A stretch of 34,729 nucleotides of DNA from CAZZCN01 sp964652975 (GCA_964652975.1 CAZZCN010000029.1:1-34729), one strand, 5' to 3'; numbered from the stretch's first letter, positions 7,892 to 15,846 are shown. The notes: a model not told the origin generated them from the letters alone. Made by a program: numbers and translations.

Positions 7892-8390
7892 ATTTTAAAT
7901 ATTTCTGGGTTTGTATATTTGATGCAACCTTAAAACCCGAAAATAAGCTTGCATAATAAAAGCCTTGTCCATTGATTGTGCACCATCAAGTCCTGGGCTG
8001 TTTATTCGTTCTGTATATAAGAAATTCATAGCTGTTTCAGCTAGAAACTATTTGCATTCGATAGAATGTTTCTCGAATTTTTATGTGTAAACAAAAAACC
8101 GGCTATCCAGTTTTAGTGAATAGTCGGTTCCGATGTTAATGCTCTTTTTAGTTTATTTCTCGCCTTGGAGTACTTGGCTTAATTAGCTATTTGATGAAAT
8201 AAGACCAATGAGTTTTTGAACTTTAAAATAATAGAAAATAGTAGAATGAACTTATTATTTGTGTCTTATTTGTGTCTCATTATAACAAAATATGATATCA
8301 TACGAGAAGACATGAAAAATTCGATATTCCTTCAAAGCGCTGATAACATTGCATTAACGCGGATTGATAAATTTGATTTGGGAGGATTTA
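7892..8390. other. Non-coding boundary region of the ICE remnant
   Basis: About 500 bases without a credible gene. It holds a leftward intrinsic terminator (8098-8128) and leads into the tRNA 3' half. An open frame on the plus strand crosses the tRNA fragment but has no ribosome binding site or recognisable protein. Confidence 0.5.
8098..8128 (-). terminator. Intrinsic terminator, leftward
   Basis: On the minus strand ACCGACTAT pairs with ATAGCCGGT (one mismatch), followed by TTTTTTG. No intact gene lies directly upstream on that strand, so it may be left over from a deleted gene of the element. Confidence 0.55.
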
Positions 8391-8440
8391 ACGGATTCCT
8401 AAACCGCAGGCCGGAGGTTCGAATCCTCTCGCGATCACCA
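8391..8440 (+). repeat. tRNA-Arg(CCT) 3' half: probable attachment site (att) of an integrated element
   Basis: The bases form the 3' part of a tRNA in exact geometry: anticodon loop TTCCTAA, five-base variable loop AGGCC, T-arm GGAGG-TTCGAAT-CCTCT, acceptor strand CGCGATC, discriminator A and encoded CCA. No matching 5' half (acceptor GATCGCG) exists upstream. The 3' strand of the anticodon stem (ACCGC) does not pair with ACGGA at positions 27 and 31, as expected if the bases left of the loop come from a mobile element and recombination occurred in the anticodon loop. The native terminator follows, so the chromosome lies to the right and the element to the left. The intact tRNA should be at the other end, outside the window. 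Confidence 0.7.
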
Positions 8441-8444
8441 CAAA

Positions 8445-8478
8445 AGAATCTCATCTTCTGATGATGAGACTCTTTTTT
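8445..8478 (+). terminator. Intrinsic terminator after the tRNA fragment (bidirectional)
   Basis: AGAATCTCATC pairs with GATGAGACTCT (one mismatch) around a 7-nt loop, followed by a T-run. It sits 4 bases past the CCA end, so it is probably the tRNA's own terminator. Read leftward it ends in TTCTTTTG and can also serve the membrane protein gene to the right. Confidence 0.75.
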
Positions 8479-8509
8479 ATTTAAAAAGTTAAAGTAACAA
8501 TTAATTTGG

Positions 8510-9247
8510 TCACTCGCAAGGAACTCCGTTGATTTCAGCTAAATTCTTTACCAATCTGATTGCCTCCTCTTCATGTCCGTCAGCTACCGGTATTCGACAT
8601 AGATGGGGCTGAGGTCCATATCGCTGATAAATTGTATATCCAATTTCAATCACTGCACCGGTCTTCCCAGTCTGATAACTTATATCTGTTATCTTAGTCA
8701 TAGGTGCCTTCCACTGTGTGTACTCACCCATCACCCAGGCACTGTAAGGTCCGACATATACTTCAGGAACCGCTTTCTTCATCCTGTTATATGAGTTATA
8801 TGGAGTTATCAGGGCAACAAAAGAAATGAAAGCAAGAACAGCGGCCATTAGTCCGATGAAGCCCGCAGCTTCTTCCAAATCGTCAAATCCAAATATTACA
8901 AATAACGAGGTTATCACCACAAAGAAAAATACGATTATAAGAAGCATTATTTTATGTCTTGCTTTTTTCTCATTAAACTCTGTCTCGGCTTTTTTCATCT
9001 GTTCAGAAGCATTAAAAGTCCAGTGTGCAAGCAAATCCTTACCTTTGAAAAGCCTGTCAAGACGCTTAGCTTGACCGACAAACATAAAAAAACATATCAG
9101 AAATGTTAGCGCCAGAATAGCTCCAACAAAAATCATCCAGTAGAAATCATAATCATCGAGAACTATACCGCAGAAAATCATTGCTATCCCGATAATACAA
9201 ATAATCAATGACATAATGGTCCATCTTTTTGCGTTGTTTCTCGGCAT
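8510..9247 (-). CDS. Hypothetical membrane protein, four TM segments
   Basis: 245 aa. Two hydrophobic pairs (about residues 10-53 and 100-150) flank a charged cytoplasmic-looking stretch. The C-terminal 90 residues form a soluble domain rich in beta-type sequence (VYVGPYSAWVMGEYTQWKAP). No known family is recognised. The ATG six codons inside the open frame is preferred because a GGGGGGAT ribosome binding site precedes it directly. It is the first chromosomal gene to the right of the att scar. Confidence 0.7.
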   Translation of the reverse strand: MPRNNAKRWTIMSLIICIIGIAMIFCGIVLDDYDFYWMIFVGAILALTFLICFFMFVGQAKRLDRLFKGKDLLAHWTFNASEQMKKAETEFNEKKARHKIMLLIIVFFFVVITSLFVIFGFDDLEEAAGFIGLMAAVLAFISFVALITPYNSYNRMKKAVPEVYVGPYSAWVMGEYTQWKAPMTKITDISYQTGKTGAVIEIGYTIYQRYGPQPHLCRIPVADGHEEEAIRLVKNLAEINGVPCE

Positions 9248-9316
9248 AATCCCCCCAAATCTCACGTAGCAGCCTATACGCCAAAGTTATCAGGAATTCT
9301 TTCCATCTCTTAACAT

Positions 9317-9562
9317 TTACTTTTCTTCTTTGCTTTTACTTCTGCTTTTATCAATCTTGTCATTGAGCTTACCTGCAATCACCTCTTTTATTTCTTCTAT
9401 CTTATTCCCCACATTCGCATTTTTCTTAAGCTTTGCTTTTGAGGACTGAATTTTGCCTTTCAATTCCAGTTGCTCATTGCATGTGATTTTACCAGCGACC
9501 TCTTTGGCTTTCCCCGAAAAATTATTCTTTGCATTATCATAATCCCATTTGGCTTTAGTCAT
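9317..9562 (-). CDS. CsbD-like stress protein
   Basis: 81 aa, highly charged, Lys-rich. It contains a CsbD-like core (GKAKEVAGKITCNEQLELKG) followed by a second lysine-rich stretch. CsbD-like proteins are small general-stress proteins of unknown biochemical role, under sigma-B control in Bacillus. It appears monocistronic; AGGAAGG lies 7 bases before the ATG. Confidence 0.8.
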   Translation of the reverse strand: MTKAKWDYDNAKNNFSGKAKEVAGKITCNEQLELKGKIQSSKAKLKKNANVGNKIEEIKEVIAGKLNDKIDKSRSKSKEEK

Positions 9563-9685
9563 AATAGACCTTCCTTTCTGGATCTTTAGCTATCTTTTCG
9601 TTTTATTACGAAATTGTAAACTTCATTTTGATTATACATCATTAAAATTTTTATTACAAATTGAGCGAATTATAAATATTGAAGT

Positions 9686-9714
9686 TTGACATTAAAATAT
9701 ATACATGATATTAT
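9686..9714 (+). promoter_or_regulatory. Promoter of the RelBE-type toxin-antitoxin operon
   Basis: TTGACA (9686-9691) and TATTAT (9709-9714) are separated by exactly 17 bases. This is a near-consensus sigma-A promoter that ends just before the operator palindrome. Confidence 0.75.
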
Positions 9715-9715
9715 T

Positions 9716-9732
9716 GTATTACATTGTAATAC
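9716..9732. promoter_or_regulatory. Operator palindrome for toxin-antitoxin autoregulation
   Basis: A perfect inverted repeat GTATTAC-ATT-GTAATAC lies over the expected transcription start, 18 bases before the antitoxin ATG. Antitoxins with ribbon-helix-helix domains bind such palindromes to repress their own operon; binding here is inferred. Confidence 0.65.
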
Positions 9733-9750
9733 GAAAGAAGGTGAATACAC

Positions 9751-9966
9751 ATGTCAACTATTTCATTAAGGATTGATGAAAAGGATGCTTTTTTAATTAA
9801 AAAATATGCAAGCTTAAAGAAAATATCAGTTTCTGAATTACTCCGTAATTCCACAATAGAAAAAATCGAGGATGAATTTGACCTTGCCCTTTTTGACAAA
9901 GCGTTCGAAGAGATGACAACTACCTATTCTCTCGATGAAGTAAAGAAAGAGCTTGGTTTTATTTGA
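9751..9966 (+). CDS. RelB-like ribbon-helix-helix antitoxin (DUF6290-like)
   Basis: 71 aa. The N-terminus MSTISLRIDEKDAFLIKKYA, with ISVSELLRNS after it, is a ribbon-helix-helix DNA-binding fold. The acidic C-terminus (TYSLDEVKKELGF) is typical of the toxin-binding tail. It should neutralise the toxin encoded next and repress the operon. AGAAGGTG lies 8 bases before the ATG. The stop codon overlaps the toxin start by one base (TGATG), indicating translational coupling. Promoter and operator are both visible upstream. Confidence 0.85.
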   Translation: MSTISLRIDEKDAFLIKKYASLKKISVSELLRNSTIEKIEDEFDLALFDKAFEEMTTTYSLDEVKKELGFI

Positions 9967-10232
9967 TGTGTTATAGAGTTACCGTATCTGACATAGCAGT
10001 AAAAAAGTTAAAAAAACTTGACCGATCTGTCGCAGCTCTAATAATCGGATTCATCGAAAAAAATCTTGATGGATGTGAAGATCCGCGTCGGCATGGTAAG
10101 GCACTTACTGCAAATCATAAAGGAAAATGGAGATATCGCGTCGGTGATTATCGCATATTGGCTTTGATAGAGGATGAAAAAATTCTGATTACCATAATTG
10201 ACGTCGGACATCGAAAGGATATTTATGATTAG
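9966..10232 (+). CDS. RelE/ParE-superfamily toxin
   Basis: 88 aa from the ATG that overlaps the antitoxin stop; a TTG one codon earlier is also possible. The RelE fold signature is clear: AVKKLKKLD, the RRHGKAL segment, GKWRYRVGDYRILALIEDEK and the final VGHRKDIYD. RelE toxins cleave mRNA on the ribosome. The arginines (RYRVGDYR) and the C-terminal HRKDIY that carry activity in relatives are present, so it is probably active. Confidence 0.9.
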   Translation: MCYRVTVSDIAVKKLKKLDRSVAALIIGFIEKNLDGCEDPRRHGKALTANHKGKWRYRVGDYRILALIEDEKILITIIDVGHRKDIYD

Positions 10233-10318
10233 TTTGGACTTATAGCGAATTCAACAGCATTCTATTTTACAAATTTTATTATTAAGCAAAAATTATATGT
10301 AAAGGATGGTCGTTAATT

Positions 10319-10504
10319 ATGAAAAAAGAAATACATGAAAACTCCCCTTCAGGAATGGTTTATTTTCTGGGCGTTATCGGTGCGGCAATATATTTTATTG
10401 CCAACGCAACCACTTTTTGGGTTGGCGTACTGGGATTTTTGAAAGCACTTGTCTGGCCGGTTTTTCTGGTGCACGAACTATTCAAATATTTAAAAATTCA
10501 ATAA
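10319..10504 (+). CDS. Small two-helix membrane protein
   Basis: 61 aa with two hydrophobic segments (about residues 13-29 and 31-50) separated by TTFW. It has a good ribosome binding site (AAAGGATG, about 9 bases upstream) and looks like a real gene. It seems related to short conserved clostridial proteins that I know only as hypothetical (pattern YFxGxxGAxxYxI...FLKALVWPxFLVxELFKxL). It is convergent with serA, with a shared terminator between them. Function unknown. Confidence 0.65.
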   Translation: MKKEIHENSPSGMVYFLGVIGAAIYFIANATTFWVGVLGFLKALVWPVFLVHELFKYLKIQ

Positions 10505-10619
10505 TTCTTAAAAACATATCAGATAGCAGTTGTGACAAAAACAGGGCCTACACTTATCTTTCATTTAGCAGGGATTATAAGTGAAGGTGCTTTGCATATT
10601 CCTCTTACGACAAAAAAAC

Positions 10620-10646
10620 CGCGATTGTAATTTACTCACAGTCGCG
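10620..10646. terminator. Bidirectional terminator between the small membrane protein gene and serA
   Basis: CGCGATTGT pairs with ACAGTCGCG around a 9-nt loop. ATTTTATTT follows on the plus strand and GGTTTTTTTG on the minus strand, so it can end both convergent transcripts. Confidence 0.8.
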
Positions 10647-10686
10647 ATTTTATTTGCATTATTTCTAATAACTTTCTATCTAATGA

Positions 10687-12288
10687 CTAAAAGTGAAGAA
10701 TTGATATTCTTAAGACTCCGTCGACTGCAAGGAGCGCATCTACTGTCTCCTGGTCAATATCCTGGTCAACACTTACGAATGAAACCGCTTTCTGCTTGTC
10801 CTGCTTGGAGCTCCAGTTCATTGATGTGATATTGATGTTGCGTAGGCCCAGCACTGTACCGACTTTGCCGATTATTCCGGGGACGTCCATATTCTGCATT
10901 GCAATTACATTGGGAGCCGGTTCAAAGTCCATGTGATATCCGAAGAAGTCTACCAGCCTGATTGAATCTTTTGCAAAAACAGTACCCGAAACGCTAAGTG
11001 ATTTTGCTGCTGAATGGAATGTGACCGTAATCAGGTTGGTGTATTTCTCAAGCTGGCTGGTCTTGCTCTCAACTACTTCAATACCCATGTTCTTAACATT
11101 TTGCATAATATTGACAAAACTTAATCTGTCATTGGATATAGGGGTTAAAAAACCCTTAAGAGCCGAAAGGGTCAAAAGTCCGGTATCTTTGGATGCGAGG
11201 TCGCCGCTGAATTTAATCTCGACTTTATTAACCCTTGTCTTTTCGGTCTGATAGTATATCGATCCAAGCTTTTCGGCAAGTTCTATGAAAGGTGCCATTT
11301 CACTAAGCCTGCCACTAACTTTAGGCATGTTGATCGCTGCAACAAGTTCACCTTCGAGCGCCTTTGCGACCAGCTCGGTTACCGCTGTTCCGACATTCCA
11401 GTTCGCTTCATGTGAAGAAGCGCCAAGGTGAGGGGTTACTATACAGTTAGAAAGTTCAAGAAGCTTGTTCTCATAATTCTGTTCTCCAGGCTTTTTGTCA
11501 TAGCTTGGCTCCTTCTCAAACACATCAATGCCTGCTGCGGCAACCTTACCGGAGACAAGTGCGTCATAAAGCGCTTTCTCGTTGACCAGTCCTCCTCTTG
11601 CTGCATTTACTATACGGACGCCATCTTTGCATAATGCAAGCTGTGCAGCATCAATCATATTATTGGTTTCCTTATTCTTAGGTGTATGAAAGGTTATAAG
11701 ATCAGCAATAGCAAGGAGGTCAACAAGCTTCTCGCATCTTCTTACCCCCATTTTCTCGAACTTGTCGTCAGAAACATATGGGTCATAAGCTATCACTTCC
11801 ATACCGACACCGGCTAGCTTGCGGGCCACTATTGATCCAATCCTTCCCAAGCCTATAACACCGGCTACTTTGCCATCCAGTTCATTGCCTATCATGCTGC
11901 CTCTTCGAAAGTCGTCAACACGGGCTTTGGCGTTGGCTATGGAGATGTTTCTGAAAATATCAAAAGCCAATCCAACCGCAAGCTCTCCGGCTGCCATTAT
12001 ATTCGCCTCCGGTGTATTTACAGCAATTATTCCACGTTTGGTACAGGCTTCAACGTCTATATTGTCAATTCCGTTGCCTGCTCGTCCGACTACTTTAAGG
12101 TTAGGTGCCTTTGATACAAGCGCTTCGTTAACCTGTGTTACACTTCTGACGATTATTGCATCATAAGGTCCCATCATGTCTTCTATCTGGGATTGTGAAA
12201 AACCTAGCTTTTCGTCGACTTCAAATCCTCTGTCTTTTAAGTAGTTCACTGATTCCGCCGCTATCTTTTCGGTAATTATTATTTTCAT
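10687..12288 (-). CDS. serA: D-3-phosphoglycerate dehydrogenase
   Basis: 533 aa; oxidises 3-phosphoglycerate to 3-phosphohydroxypyruvate with NAD, the first step of serine synthesis. The NAD site GLGRIG is at 146-151, and the catalytic Arg231 (ARGG), Glu260 and His287 (TPHLGA) are present. After the catalytic part come the intervening substrate-binding domain (about 325-455) and a C-terminal ACT domain (about 460-533, DVPGIIGKVGTVL), which in relatives gives serine feedback control. It is the long SerA form common in Firmicutes. TAAGGAG is 7 bases from the ATG. No serC lies beside it in the window, and no T-box was recognised in the leader. Confidence 0.97.
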   Translation of the reverse strand: MKIIITEKIAAESVNYLKDRGFEVDEKLGFSQSQIEDMMGPYDAIIVRSVTQVNEALVSKAPNLKVVGRAGNGIDNIDVEACTKRGIIAVNTPEANIMAAGELAVGLAFDIFRNISIANAKARVDDFRRGSMIGNELDGKVAGVIGLGRIGSIVARKLAGVGMEVIAYDPYVSDDKFEKMGVRRCEKLVDLLAIADLITFHTPKNKETNNMIDAAQLALCKDGVRIVNAARGGLVNEKALYDALVSGKVAAAGIDVFEKEPSYDKKPGEQNYENKLLELSNCIVTPHLGASSHEANWNVGTAVTELVAKALEGELVAAINMPKVSGRLSEMAPFIELAEKLGSIYYQTEKTRVNKVEIKFSGDLASKDTGLLTLSALKGFLTPISNDRLSFVNIMQNVKNMGIEVVESKTSQLEKYTNLITVTFHSAAKSLSVSGTVFAKDSIRLVDFFGYHMDFEPAPNVIAMQNMDVPGIIGKVGTVLGLRNINITSMNWSSKQDKQKAVSFVSVDQDIDQETVDALLAVDGVLRISILHF

Positions 12289-12614
12289 TTTGTGCTCCTT
12301 AAATTTTTATTTATAAAACTAAAGCGGTTTACCGTCATCCGAGTATTCTTAGACAGAACAATTTTAGTTATCACCATGATTTATTAAGATATTTTAACTA
12401 TTTTTCTGGCAACAGTCAACCTTGGAATTTTTACTTTGGATTTCGGAAATTTTTATTGTTAAATTTGGAGGATTTTGAGCATAAAGAAAATAAAAGGTTT
12501 ACCTAAATGCTGACATGTAGATCATGTTGTCAGCCAACCTTTATATTTGCTGAATCGTTATATGTTGCGATTATAACAACAGGTGTTTCTGTATGATAAT
12601 AATATCAGTCACTC
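12289..12614. other. Intergenic region between serA and the PP2C-like gene
   Basis: 326 bases without a gene. It holds the serA leader and, near 12493-12542, a terminator for the upstream gene. No further structure is recognised. Confidence 0.5.
12493..12542 (-). terminator. Two-part terminator hairpin after the PP2C-like gene
   Basis: AAAGGTT/AACCTTT forms an outer stem and GCTGACA/TGTCAGC an inner stem, with a 12-nt loop. On the minus strand TTTTATTTTC follows. It ends the transcript of the gene to its right and insulates serA. Confidence 0.75.
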
Positions 12615-14009
12615 TCAGTTTACAACCGGAATAGTTATCTCCCATCCTGCTACATAGTATTCATTAGTGAAGGCGGGGTATTTGGTCTTGTTGGCATTTA
12701 CAACGGCATCGATATATTTATTAGCAGTTGAATTGTAGTATTTCTGAGTAATTACAGGCAGCAGCTCTCCTTGCTTAATTGTATGAGTTGTAGGCAGCCC
12801 GTTAGCTGATTTAGTTGGCGCGACTGTTGCTACAGCTGAGGACGTGGTATTTGACTGCACGGTGCTGGACGCGGCATTGCTAATGGCAGATTCCCCTGAA
12901 GTTTCGGCAAGTGAGTTGTCCGATGAAACTGTGGCTGTAGGAGATGCAGTGGAATTGCTGTTACTATTGCCGTCTTTGTTAACAAGGGTGAAAATCGCGT
13001 ATCCACATGCCAGTACGACTATCGCTATAATGGCAATTAAAGCCAGCTTCTTGAACTTAGGGGAATTGTCATCATCGTATTCCTCATCGCCGTCATCGTC
13101 GGAGTAATTCTCGTCAAATGCATTGTCATGACCTGATGATTCAACCGGCGCTGCTGCACCCGAATCGAAATGCATGTCCTGAGCCTTTACCTTTTGTGGA
13201 CCTTTGGCGGGTAATATAAACGCAGGTGCTTTAGAGGATTTTTCGCCTTCGTTTATACTTTCGACAAACCCTATCATAATCTGGAGAGGCGTCCCTGGCA
13301 GTTTAGAGGCAGCTGCCGTAATTATCATCCCTGCTGCGTCACCCTGGTCATAGGCGTCATAAAGAATCTTAAGCATTTCTCGCTGGCTTACAGCTTCCAT
13401 TACTTCTCTGTTGCAAAGTATGAAGCAGTCGTCAACCTGCAATTGTGCAATATTCGAGTATCTTACCGTCGCTGCTATTCCGGCACAGTAAACATCTATA
13501 TTGGGTACGTTCTTGCCATTATGGTCGATAGCCTCAAACGGCAGATCATCCTTGGTCAACGGATACAGGGTGTCGTTCCTGTAAAGGTATGCGCATCCTC
13601 TCCCCATTGTAACAGCTGCTATCTCAGAATTTTTGACCATGATTCCAGCAAAAAACGGCTGTCTTACACCTTCGTGCTGAACAGACAGTCTTCCTGAAAC
13701 ACCTACTCCACATTCTGCCAGGTCGGTTATCTGGGCATCAATATTCTTATTAGAATATTTAATGTCCATCTGTGTCTTCTCTAAAACGTGCTTTATATCC
13801 TCTATGTCTCTGAAGCTGTCCTTTGAGTCGGACTGTGTTGCAAATGTTGAAAAAAAGAAGTTCTTGTCCTCACGGTCCAATGTTATATCAACTGCCCTGG
13901 TGTCTCTGGGTCCGGGCATTCTACCGTCAAGCCAGAAGGCATCTGCTGCACCGCTCGCAGGGCTATATCTTGCAGTTAGCGTTGCGGAAATGCGTGTAAT
14001 TTTTGCCAT
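12615..14009 (-). CDS. Membrane-anchored degenerate PP2C-like protein with LysM tail
   Basis: 464 aa. Residues 1-250 have the layout of a PP2C serine/threonine phosphatase, but the metal-binding residues are missing. The GDSRxY element is MGRGCAYLYR (135-144), the aspartate of the DG motif is lost (FILCNREVMEAVS), and the final DN is LPGTP. An acidic patch (295-315) precedes one transmembrane helix (321-342). A long Ser/Thr-rich linker follows, then a LysM-like domain (408-463, HTIKQGELLPVI...GWEITIP), which should bind peptidoglycan outside the cell. I infer a pseudophosphatase that senses or tethers the wall and signals inward, perhaps by binding phosphoproteins. GGAGG lies about 11 bases before the ATG. 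Confidence 0.7.
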   Translation of the reverse strand: MAKITRISATLTARYSPASGAADAFWLDGRMPGPRDTRAVDITLDREDKNFFFSTFATQSDSKDSFRDIEDIKHVLEKTQMDIKYSNKNIDAQITDLAECGVGVSGRLSVQHEGVRQPFFAGIMVKNSEIAAVTMGRGCAYLYRNDTLYPLTKDDLPFEAIDHNGKNVPNIDVYCAGIAATVRYSNIAQLQVDDCFILCNREVMEAVSQREMLKILYDAYDQGDAAGMIITAAASKLPGTPLQIMIGFVESINEGEKSSKAPAFILPAKGPQKVKAQDMHFDSGAAAPVESSGHDNAFDENYSDDDGDEEYDDDNSPKFKKLALIAIIAIVVLACGYAIFTLVNKDGNSNSNSTASPTATVSSDNSLAETSGESAISNAASSTVQSNTTSSAVATVAPTKSANGLPTTHTIKQGELLPVITQKYYNSTANKYIDAVVNANKTKYPAFTNEYYVAGWEITIPVVN

Positions 14010-14154
14010 TTTATAGTTACCTCCGTTATTAATATATTACAAATCCATCCTTTATTCATTGTGTTTCTTACATTGAAAATAAAGAATATTTGATTGAGTT
14101 TCGCCTTTTAAAGAATCAGATGAGTCTGCTAAAAATTATACCACAAATTTCAAA

Positions 14155-14196
14155 TTTTTAACAATTTTATTGCAGTTGTAATGAAATTGTTAAAAA
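14155..14196. repeat. 13-bp perfect inverted repeat
   Basis: TTTTTAACAATTT (14155-14167) is matched by AAATTGTTAAAAA (14184-14196) across a 16-nt spacer. It could be an operator for the divergent genes, or a hairpin. Confidence 0.6.
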
Positions 14197-14259
14197 TGAC
14201 ATAGGTAGAATGCTATAGTAAATTGATTTAAACTATATAATCTACAATGCCAGAGAACA

Positions 14260-14316
14260 GTTTGCCAAATGCGTTTTGTTATCGTGTCAGTTATGCAGCT
14301 TTTTAAAAACGCTATA
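14260..14316 (+). repeat. 57/58-bp intergenic repeat, copy A
   Basis: It begins GTTTGCCAAATGCGTTTTG and ends AAAACGCTATA, with a centre unlike the other copies. The GCGTTTT and AAAACGC parts are inverted with respect to each other. Copies B (21226-21283) and C (20828-20885, opposite strand) have the same ends and almost the same length. Confidence 0.75.
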
Positions 14317-14444
14317 GTGTACAGCTTATTTTGAAAATTGATTTGTTAATGCAATTAACTTTGTGGTACAATTATTCTTAAGTTTTTAATATTTCTATAG
14401 AAAATATCGAAGCTTAAAGAATCGAACCGAGAGCTGGAATAAGT

Positions 14445-15674
14445 ATGAATTTTTTTGGATCCAAACGCGACTATGAATATGGAATACCACCTTCAAAAAG
14501 CTTGATTGCATTTGTATTGCCGTTCTTTATGTTTTTATTCAAGGTTGTTTTTCGCGCCTCGTGGAATGTAGACCCCGAAATTTCAAAGCTCTCAAGGCCT
14601 CTTATAGTTATTGGAAACCATCCTTCTAATATAGATGCAATGCTTATGTCATCTGCTCTTTATCCTATGAAAATTAATTTTTTGACAGCATCTACATATT
14701 TCCGAATCAGATTGATAAGGTTCCTCCTTTATCAGGTGGGAGCGATACCTAAGATTCAATTTCACGCAGACCCTCGTGCGGTTAAAGCTATGTTCAAAGT
14801 CCTGAAGCAGGATGGCATAATAGGGATTCTGCCGGAAGGCTCGCGTTCTATTGACGGGACAACCCTTCCAATCGAAGAATCACTTGCAAAATTTATTAAA
14901 AAGACTAATGCAAATGTTATTGTCGGTATTTCCCACGGTGCATACCTTTCTTGGCCAAGGTGGTCCAAGAGCGGAATCAGGCGCGGAAGAATCTCCCTTG
15001 ATCTTAAAGTGCTGCTTACAAGCGAAGAAGTAGCTGCATTCACTGTCGATGAGATATACAGCAAAATTATTTCGTCCTTGCAATACAACGAATATGAGTG
15101 GCAGAAGCACGAGCTGATCGAGTACCGTTCCAAGGCTCCGGCCAGTGGACTGCAAAGCATCTTGCACAAATGTCCAGCCTGTAATAAAAGCTGGGTGACG
15201 AAAAGTTACAGGAACATTTTGGAGTGTCAGTCATGTGGCAATACAGCTTTAATGGACAAGCATGGTTTTTTGCACCCCCTTGATGAGTCGTGCAAGGTTT
15301 TTGAATTTGTTTGCGACTGGAACGCATGGCAAAAGGAAGATTTTGACAGGGATTTTGAAAACGGGGAAATTATCATCAAGGATGAAGCGCAGATGCTGGT
15401 TTCATACCACCATGAGCCTTTTAAGCTTTTAGGCAAGGGCATGATAGAGCTTAATAATCAACGTTTTCTTTTCGATGGACATTTAGGATCGCAAACTGTA
15501 ATAAAAGAGTTCCCTTTGTCCGGGATACTAGGTATCAGCGCGGAATACGGGGTTTACTTCGATTTGTCCGAGGATGGCTATATTTATAAATTCCGCCCGG
15601 TTGTAAGTCAGAAAGTCATCAGTTTTGTGCATGCAGTTGAATTTTTACGCAAAAGGCATCACGACCCATCATAA
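14445..15674 (+). CDS. PlsC-like acyltransferase with C-terminal zinc ribbon
   Basis: 409 aa. The N-terminal half is a 1-acylglycerol-3-phosphate acyltransferase-type domain with a hydrophobic segment at about 20-37, the catalytic NHxxxxD motif (NHPSNID, 58-64) and the EGSRS substrate motif (131-135). Residues 243-264 form a CPAC...CQSC zinc ribbon, which is not part of ordinary PlsC. The last 140 residues match nothing I recognise. The reaction is probably transfer of an acyl chain to a lipid or sugar-lipid acceptor at the membrane; the acceptor is unknown. The ribosome binding site is weak (GGAATAAG). It is convergent with glgP across a shared terminator. Confidence 0.8.
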   Translation: MNFFGSKRDYEYGIPPSKSLIAFVLPFFMFLFKVVFRASWNVDPEISKLSRPLIVIGNHPSNIDAMLMSSALYPMKINFLTASTYFRIRLIRFLLYQVGAIPKIQFHADPRAVKAMFKVLKQDGIIGILPEGSRSIDGTTLPIEESLAKFIKKTNANVIVGISHGAYLSWPRWSKSGIRRGRISLDLKVLLTSEEVAAFTVDEIYSKIISSLQYNEYEWQKHELIEYRSKAPASGLQSILHKCPACNKSWVTKSYRNILECQSCGNTALMDKHGFLHPLDESCKVFEFVCDWNAWQKEDFDRDFENGEIIIKDEAQMLVSYHHEPFKLLGKGMIELNNQRFLFDGHLGSQTVIKEFPLSGILGISAEYGVYFDLSEDGYIYKFRPVVSQKVISFVHAVEFLRKRHHDPS

Positions 15675-15758
15675 AAAATTGAAGAATAGGACTTATAATC
15701 ATGCTTCTTAGTGCTCTCTACTTTAACCTTCCAGTAATAATATCAGCAGAACTACAAA

Positions 15759-15790
15759 CAAAACCCCGATCAAAACTGACCGGGGTTTTG
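15759..15790. terminator. Bidirectional terminator between acyltransferase gene and glgP
   Basis: CAAAACCCCG pairs with CGGGGTTTTG, with an inner TCA/TGA extension. T-rich sequence follows on both strands (TTCTTTTT on plus, TTTTGTTTG on minus). Confidence 0.85.
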
Positions 15791-15846
15791 TTCTTTTTCA
15801 TATTTTATCTTGTATTAATTATATTTCTTATATTAGACGTTGGATG

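Larger units (their letters stand above)
14010..14444. other. Divergent intergenic region with inverted repeat and 57-bp repeat
   Basis: 435 bases between divergently transcribed genes. It contains a long inverted repeat (14155-14196) and copy A of the intergenic repeat family (14260-14316). Promoters for both flanking genes must lie here, but none is convincing. Confidence 0.5.

Noticed and set aside
8216..8461. 81-codon open frame on the plus strand
   Set aside because: It runs through the tRNA 3' half and its terminator, has no ribosome binding site and no family resemblance.
10581..10829. 82-codon plus-strand open frame beyond the small membrane protein
   Set aside because: It spans the bidirectional terminator and then runs antisense to serA.
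12289..12480. T-box or serine-type riboswitch in the serA leader
   Set aside because: No T-box sequence or specifier-type stem was recognised; the one strong hairpin belongs to the upstream gene's terminator.
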